This document shows, piece by piece, positions 41,714-46,122 of a DNA stretch of 46,122 bases. Every line of letters starts with the position of its first letter. Position 1 is the first letter of the stretch. The notes under the pieces were generated by a model that saw only the letters and a program-made list of their open reading frames with translations, made no database searches and was not told the origin of the DNA. Both the position numbers and the translations under genes were made by a program. The stretch comes from a marine gamma proteobacterium HTCC2148 (GTDB lineage: Bacteria; Pseudomonadota; Gammaproteobacteria; Pseudomonadales; Halieaceae): contig DS999240.1 in the NCBI GenBank assembly GCA_000156295.1, positions 14,784-60,905 on the forward strand, written 5' to 3'.

Positions 41714-42733
41714 TTAGCAACCCCTGTCAACAGAATCAGCGCGGGTGTCCGCTCTCAATAGGGCCTTTATACTTCCTATACTTGAATCAATGCAAAGGCC
41801 ACGGCGCAACACGGCGAACATTTCCTCTGCCTCGCGTTGGCTGACGGCCGCGTTTGGTACCATGGAGGAACCGTGGAAGGTGCCGGGGTAGCTGTGCAAC
41901 TCGGTGGACACGCCGGCCTTCATCAGGGTCATGGCATAGAGCACGCCCTCATCGCGCAGCGGATCAAACTCCATGGTGTTGATATAGGCTGGTGGCAGGC
42001 CGCTAGCATCTTCCAGGCGCGCCGGTGCTGCCAGGTAGGGCACGTCGTCGGCACCGCGTCTGTAAGCGTCGCCAAGGTAATAGTCCCAGCTCAGTTCAGC
42101 ATTGGGTTTGTTCCACATGGGGGTATCGACAAATTTTTTCATGCTTTGCGTCGTCAACCTGTCATCGACTTCGGGGATGCCCAGGTATTGAAAGCAGATG
42201 GCTGGTCCGTTGTCATCTCGTGCCATCAATGCAGTAGCAGCGGCCAGCCCGCCGCCGGCACTGAGGCCGAATACACCCAGCCGGCGCGTGTCCAGTTGCA
42301 GTGTATTGGCATTATCGTGAGTCCAGCACAAACCGGCATAACAATCCTCCAGTGGTCCCGGGAAAGGTGTCTCTGGAGACAGTCGATAATCCACCGACAC
42401 AACAACAATGCCCAGTTCCCGGCACAGGCTCAGGCAACGGCCTTCTTCACTGTCCACAGTGCCAATGACAAAACCGCCGCCATGGATATAGAGCAAACCG
42501 GGCACGGTAGTTGCCAGCCCGCTGGGGGAATAGATCCGCAGCATCAGGGGCGGAGCACCATTGAGCCCGTCGATCTCTCGCTCGCTGATGTCGACACCAG
42601 AGGTGTCCAACTCGGCGTTCATCATTCCCACCAGTTCGTTAAAGCCGCTGCGAGCCGTTACCGGGTCCTCGATTCCCAATGAGGGGATCAATTCGAGGAT
42701 GGGCGTGAGTTCGGGATCAATCGGGTAAGTCAT
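41714..42733 (-). CDS. HSL-type alpha/beta hydrolase (esterase/lipase)
   Basis: This 339-residue protein starts at ATG 42733 (MTYPIDPELTP). It has LLYIHGGGFVIGTVDSEEG (HGGG oxyanion hole), VDYRLSPETPFP, the nucleophile elbow FGLSAGGGLA (Ser), EFDPLRDEG (Asp) and GTFHGSSM (His), so it is a hormone-sensitive-lipase group esterase. The C-terminal residues SSIGSIKALLRADTRADS are encoded by the junction motif and DNA beyond it; the natural end is probably near FAVLRRGL. It is bracketed by two copies of a broken IS91 segment. Confidence 0.85.
   Translation of the reverse strand: MTYPIDPELTPILELIPSLGIEDPVTARSGFNELVGMMNAELDTSGVDISEREIDGLNGAPPLMLRIYSPSGLATTVPGLLYIHGGGFVIGTVDSEEGRCLSLCRELGIVVVSVDYRLSPETPFPGPLEDCYAGLCWTHDNANTLQLDTRRLGVFGLSAGGGLAAATALMARDDNGPAICFQYLGIPEVDDRLTTQSMKKFVDTPMWNKPNAELSWDYYLGDAYRRGADDVPYLAAPARLEDASGLPPAYINTMEFDPLRDEGVLYAMTLMKAGVSTELHSYPGTFHGSSMVPNAAVSQREAEEMFAVLRRGLCIDSSIGSIKALLRADTRADSVDRGC
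41766..41783 (+). repeat. Junction motif copy 4, at the esterase 3' end
   Basis: TTTATACTTCCTATACTT differs in one base from the motif at 29855-29872. It forms the point where the esterase's family-like sequence stops. Confidence 0.6.
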
Positions 42734-43016
42734 GCGGGTGTCATCTCCATGGTGAATAGTGTCGCTGCCCAGTGAGCGAGCCAACATAGCGCTGGCGGCC
42801 ACTAATTCGGGCCAGTTTTTTAACGCTGTCTGGCAGCGCAGTCAAGCATAGACCCTGCAGCGTAAATGTGAACGTGGGGGGTACAACTATAGATACTTTT
42901 TATGCCGATTTACCGCGGCTTAGCGATCAGCATTCCAGCCGCGCAGGTTGCTGGAGAGTTCCCGCTGCAACATCCGCCCGCTGAACCGACCTAACCCCGG
43001 ACTGGAGCGAGTGGCC

Positions 43017-43613
43017 AAGGCGAATGGGTTCTCTCTGCACGCGGGGGTGAACTGCGAAGGAAAGCAGAAAGACAAACGCGAGCGATTGTGCAGTATATTG
43101 CTCGCCCCGCCGTAGCCGTTCCCCGTCTCTCACTCAGTTCCAACAGCAAGGTGGTATATACCCTGAACGCCCTACCGGGATGGAACGACCCAGGTAGCCT
43201 TCGACCCTGTAGATTTCATTGCGCGGTTGGCTGCTCTGATACCGAAGCCGAGGGTCAATCTCACCCGCTACCACGGCGTCCTGGCTCCAAATCACCGCTG
43301 GCGAGGGATGGTCACACCAGCCAAACGCAGCAAGGGAGTGAAACGGATCGCCAATACTGAAGTTTGCTCACCCGCTGAACGGCACGTCGCGATGTCCTGG
43401 GCCCAGCGACTCAAGCGAGTATCAATGGGGCGGCCATCCGCATCGATATTGCAGTTTGTGGTCGCTGCGGTGGGTCCGCTAAAGTCATCGTCGGAGCGCC
43501 GAACCGTTGCATTGAGGATCAGGACATCATCGACAGGATCCTGGCACATCTTCGAGAGAAGGAACAGGAAGCCCCTGCCCGGCCCCTCCTGGTACCGCCA
43601 ACCAGGGCGCCAC
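43017..43613 (+). pseudogene. IS91-family transposase, frameshifted (contains 248-bp repeat copy B at 43366-43613)
   Basis: Three frames together give an IS91-type protein: NGFSLHAGVNCEGKQKDKRE, then QYIARPAVAVPRLSLSSNSK, PYRDGTTQVAFDPVDFIARL, AALIPKPRVNLTRYHGVLAP, MVTPAKRSKG, MSWAQRLKRV and RIDIEVCDSCGGSAKV. Single-base losses separate the segments near 43089, 43174 and 43426. The N-terminal half with the catalytic Tyr region is missing or unrecognisable upstream of 43017. The last 248 bp duplicate 41288-41535, on the far side of the esterase. Confidence 0.8.
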
Positions 43614-43868
43614 AATATCCCGGTGGCTGAGATTGGATCTGTAGCAGATCCCGACAACGTAAGAACTTATCTCCGGCCGCAATCGGTGAGGTTTGTAGAT
43701 GTTCATGCGCGGCGTCTATCAATATCGACTTTAACTTGCCGATACTCATAGTGCCGTTATGCAGGGCTTGCAGCGAATGCCTCGAAGCCCTTGGGGAACC
43801 TTGGGTAGGGGGACGGCTAAATGTACCTCTCGCCCTCCTCCTTAACCCAAGTCAGTCTACCCGATGGA
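43614..43868. other. Intergenic region downstream of the TonB-dependent receptor
   Basis: 255 bp without a gene. CTTGGGT near 43800 and ACCCAAG near 43850 can pair at long distance, but no T-run follows on either side, so I do not call a terminator. Confidence 0.4.
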
Positions 43869-46122
43869 TCAGAAATCGACCTTGGCGCCAAACTCCAGAC
43901 CGTAATATTTGGGCTGGCCATATGCGGACATGATCCAGAAATTCGCTACAGACAGAGAACCGGTACGATACCGCTCATCGGTAAAGTTCTTCGCGACGCC
44001 TCTCACGAAATACTTTTCGTTGGTTGTAGTGAACGTTACGCTGGCATCCCACACGGTCTTCGAATCCAAAGTGGTGTCGTAAATCTCATCAACATCCGAA
44101 TAACCGGAATATGACTCATCCTCATAAGCAACACGCAGGTTCAGATCGAGGTTGCCCGCATCGAATTCAAAGGTATAAATGCCGTCGAGCGTAGCCATAT
44201 ACTCTGGCGCACGCGTGGGTGGCTTACCACTCAGGTCGATATCATCAATTCCGTCGAAATCCAGGTCCGCTGTAAACTTATTAAACTCGGCGTCCTGGTA
44301 CATGAAGTTTCCGCGCAGCATCAGGGCAGAAGTTGCAGCCCAGGTTCCTTCCAGCTCAAGTCCCGCGACTTCAAGCTCAGCGGCGTTGAAGAACAGGGTC
44401 TCCTGACCACCAGGGAAACTGGCGTTAAACGTACGCTGGGCGTCCTCGTAAGTCACCCAGAACACCGTCGCTGAGACATTCGCGGTTGAATCCAACATGC
44501 TGGCTTTAACGCCTATTTCATAGGAATCTGCTGTTTCAGGTTCAGTAGGCTTCAGAGCGAGCTCTGGTATGGGATTAACCACGGTACCGGTCTGATCGTT
44601 ATAGCCTCCGCTTTTGAATCCGCGTGAATAACCCATGTAGCCGAACACAGTGTCAGAGAAATCATAGGCAAAGTTCACCCGATAGGTCGGTTCCTGCCAA
44701 TCTTCCTTGTCTGTTTGAACCCCATCTGGAAACTCCGACCAGTTTGCTCCTCTGAGTGGATCGCCCAGTTGCTCCCAAGTGAATGATGGATCAAAGCCAC
44801 CGTCTGTTAACGCCTGAATAGGTACTCGGGGGCGACCGGTCCACTCCTTTTCTTCATCCGTGTAACGCAAGCCAGCGGTTAAATGCATGTTATCGGCGAT
44901 GTCCCAGGTGCCATCAATATAAAACGCCAGAGATTCAGCATTTTGCTCATTACACAGGATCAAAGGATTGGAACTCAGGAATGTCGGCTCTCCGTCGAGC
45001 AACAGGTCTACAAAGCCCACTGCCTGCACCACACAAAATTTCACATCTTCGGTCTGGTAAAAAGCGCCTGTTACAAAGTTCAGGGGGCCGTCAAAATTTG
45101 AAACCAGACGCAACTCTTGCTGGAATGTTTCGCGCTCATCGTCACGTGTCGCGTCAAACAGCGTCACTTCAACTTCGCCGGTATAGGTATTGGGAAGATG
45201 GGACTCTTGCTCTCTATATCCAGTCACAGAATACAGCGTGAAGTCACCGATACCCCAATCCATATTCAGGTAGATGCCATCGATATCGACCTGATGCCCT
45301 TCGGACATTTCAAACAGGAACCGGTCTTCGTTGGTAATACCCGCATTCTTAAGAGGATCACCCTTCTGCTCGGGGAAACCCCAGTTATAAAAGTTATATC
45401 CGGGCCCTGACTCATTCACAATTGGCGGTGTATCGCCTTCGTCACGGATATACTCGTATTGCAAAAGCGCATTAAAATTATCGGTGGGTTGCCATAGCAT
45501 TTTGGCACGCATCGACAACACATCGTCACCGCCCAGGTCCTTGCCATTGCCCTGCCCCACTTGACCATCAATGCCACCACCAGGCTCAACCAGGCCCGGC
45601 GCTACAGTCAACGGGCCATAATCTGAACCATTCTCGTAATAGCCATCCGACTTAAGTTGCATAGCCGCTAGCCGAAAGCCCAGTGTGTCTTTGATGATTG
45701 GCACATTCAGGTTGGCGGTGACTTTCTGGGTGCCGTAATCACCGAGTTCAAAGCGCAGATCCAGGTCACCATTCTCGAGATCAGGGCGCTTGGTTTTTAC
45801 GCTAATCATGCCGCCGGTGGTGTTCTTACCAAACAACGTACCTTGGGGTCCACGCAATACCTCTATCTGCTCAATATCAAACATTTCAAGGTTTTGGGTC
45901 TGTACGTGGTTGACCACAAAGTCGTCAATAGTCACACCTACTGGTGACTCCTTATATACGATAATCGTGGTTTCAGACACGCCGCGCATTGCAAAGGAAG
46001 CAGATTTAAAAGCCGAGACGGTGCCGGCCGACAGGCTGGGCACCATTACAGCAATATCATTCAAATCCCGGGGACTATAAGCTTCAATATCAGAATTCGT
46101 GATCGCGGTGATCGCAACGGGA
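43869..46122 (-). CDS. TonB-dependent outer membrane receptor (5' end outside the window)
   Basis: Roughly 751 codons are visible, open to the right edge; the signal peptide, TonB box and start lie outside. The visible N-terminal plug reads VAITAITNSDIEAYSPRDLN, then EVLRGPQGTLFGKNTTGGMI, the classic plug motif. The beta-barrel follows (e.g. LTAGLRYTDEEKEW, GYMGYSRGFKSGGYND) and ends in a terminal Phe (YGLEFGAKVDF). Similar receptors of this size import iron chelates, vitamins or larger organic ligands in Cellvibrionales and sphingomonads. The ligand is unknown, and there is no neighbour here to suggest one. Confidence 0.9.
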   Translation of the reverse strand, partial: PVAITAITNSDIEAYSPRDLNDIAVMVPSLSAGTVSAFKSASFAMRGVSETTIIVYKESPVGVTIDDFVVNHVQTQNLEMFDIEQIEVLRGPQGTLFGKNTTGGMISVKTKRPDLENGDLDLRFELGDYGTQKVTANLNVPIIKDTLGFRLAAMQLKSDGYYENGSDYGPLTVAPGLVEPGGGIDGQVGQGNGKDLGGDDVLSMRAKMLWQPTDNFNALLQYEYIRDEGDTPPIVNESGPGYNFYNWGFPEQKGDPLKNAGITNEDRFLFEMSEGHQVDIDGIYLNMDWGIGDFTLYSVTGYREQESHLPNTYTGEVEVTLFDATRDDERETFQQELRLVSNFDGPLNFVTGAFYQTEDVKFCVVQAVGFVDLLLDGEPTFLSSNPLILCNEQNAESLAFYIDGTWDIADNMHLTAGLRYTDEEKEWTGRPRVPIQALTDGGFDPSFTWEQLGDPLRGANWSEFPDGVQTDKEDWQEPTYRVNFAYDFSDTVFGYMGYSRGFKSGGYNDQTGTVVNPIPELALKPTEPETADSYEIGVKASMLDSTANVSATVFWVTYEDAQRTFNASFPGGQETLFFNAAELEVAGLELEGTWAATSALMLRGNFMYQDAEFNKFTADLDFDGIDDIDLSGKPPTRAPEYMATLDGIYTFEFDAGNLDLNLRVAYEDESYSGYSDVDEIYDTTLDSKTVWDASVTFTTTNEKYFVRGVAKNFTDERYRTGSLSVANFWIMSAYGQPKYYGLEFGAKVDF

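Noticed and set aside
41837-42682. 281-codon plus-strand open frame
   Set aside because: It is antisense to the clear HSL-type esterase and shows no domain pattern or ribosome site.
43794-43856. Long-range inverted pairing CTTGGGT / ACCCAAG downstream of the TonB receptor as a terminator
   Set aside because: The arms are far apart and no T-run follows on the minus strand, so a terminator call is not justified.
1-46122. CRISPR array, prophage module, classical toxin-antitoxin or restriction system
   Set aside because: I saw no regularly spaced repeats, cas genes, phage structural genes or paired toxin-antitoxin genes. The accessory region is made of IS relics and metabolic or envelope genes.

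Overview
The window looks like chromosomal DNA of a marine-type gammaproteobacterium, most plausibly in or near Cellvibrionales (Halieaceae/Spongiibacteraceae). The evidence is Gram-negative envelope genes (tamA, tamB, slt, a TonB-dependent receptor), slyX and yciH, paired acyl-CoA dehydrogenases, an epoxide hydrolase, and a Gram-negative sortase with its own small substrate. The taxonomic placement is an inference from gene content. The backbone is moderately GC-rich and the island is visibly patchier.

Region 1 (1-24.4 kb) is compact backbone. A leftward operon encodes a small SAM methyltransferase, TamA and TamB; both tam genes appear to start with TTG inside the upstream stop codon. Divergent from it is a two-domain polyphosphate:AMP phosphotransferase, then a PlsC-like acyltransferase and an overlapping pair made of a metallo-beta-lactamase-fold hydrolase and a secreted HExxH peptidase. 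Next come a sortase and its MPTTA-tailed substrate, an epoxide hydrolase, a degenerate RecB/TM0106-type nuclease domain protein, a membrane-anchored amidohydrolase, two acyl-CoA dehydrogenases, slyX and yciH, a three-gene arsenosugar-type cluster (ArsS radical SAM protein plus two accessory enzymes, no arsM in view) and the lytic transglycosylase slt.

Region 2 (24.6-28.5 kb) is a TetR regulator, a PYROXD2/CrtI-like FAD oxidoreductase and an APH/EcKinase-like phosphotransferase. The last two are divergent around a perfect 8-bp inverted repeat that is a good operator candidate. An IS3-type OrfA relic lies upstream of the tetR.

Region 3 (28.5-43.6 kb) is a mosaic accessory region containing a tRNA-Arg(CCT). 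At least six IS6-family copies or fragments (one nearly intact, broken by a single stop codon; one nested against another) and three IS91-family transposase fragments punctuate it. Between them are two alpha/beta hydrolases, a subtilisin-like lipoprotein protease coupled to a PrcB-like lipoprotein, a TetR / DUF2817 peptidase / VOC module with a palindromic operator, a PsiE-like membrane protein and an HSL-type esterase. The TetR-DUF2817-VOC module is bracketed by a 35-bp direct repeat. The esterase is bracketed by two 248-bp copies of the same broken IS91 segment. A short motif (TTTAT-5-nt-TATACTT type) recurs at four positions, two of them exactly at gene or IS truncation points.

Region 4 (43.9 kb to the end) is a leftward TonB-dependent receptor that runs off the right edge. 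The most promising leads are the sortase-substrate pair, the protease/PrcB pair, the repeat-bracketed TetR-DUF2817-VOC cassette and the recurrent junction motif. None can be called a new system from sequence alone.
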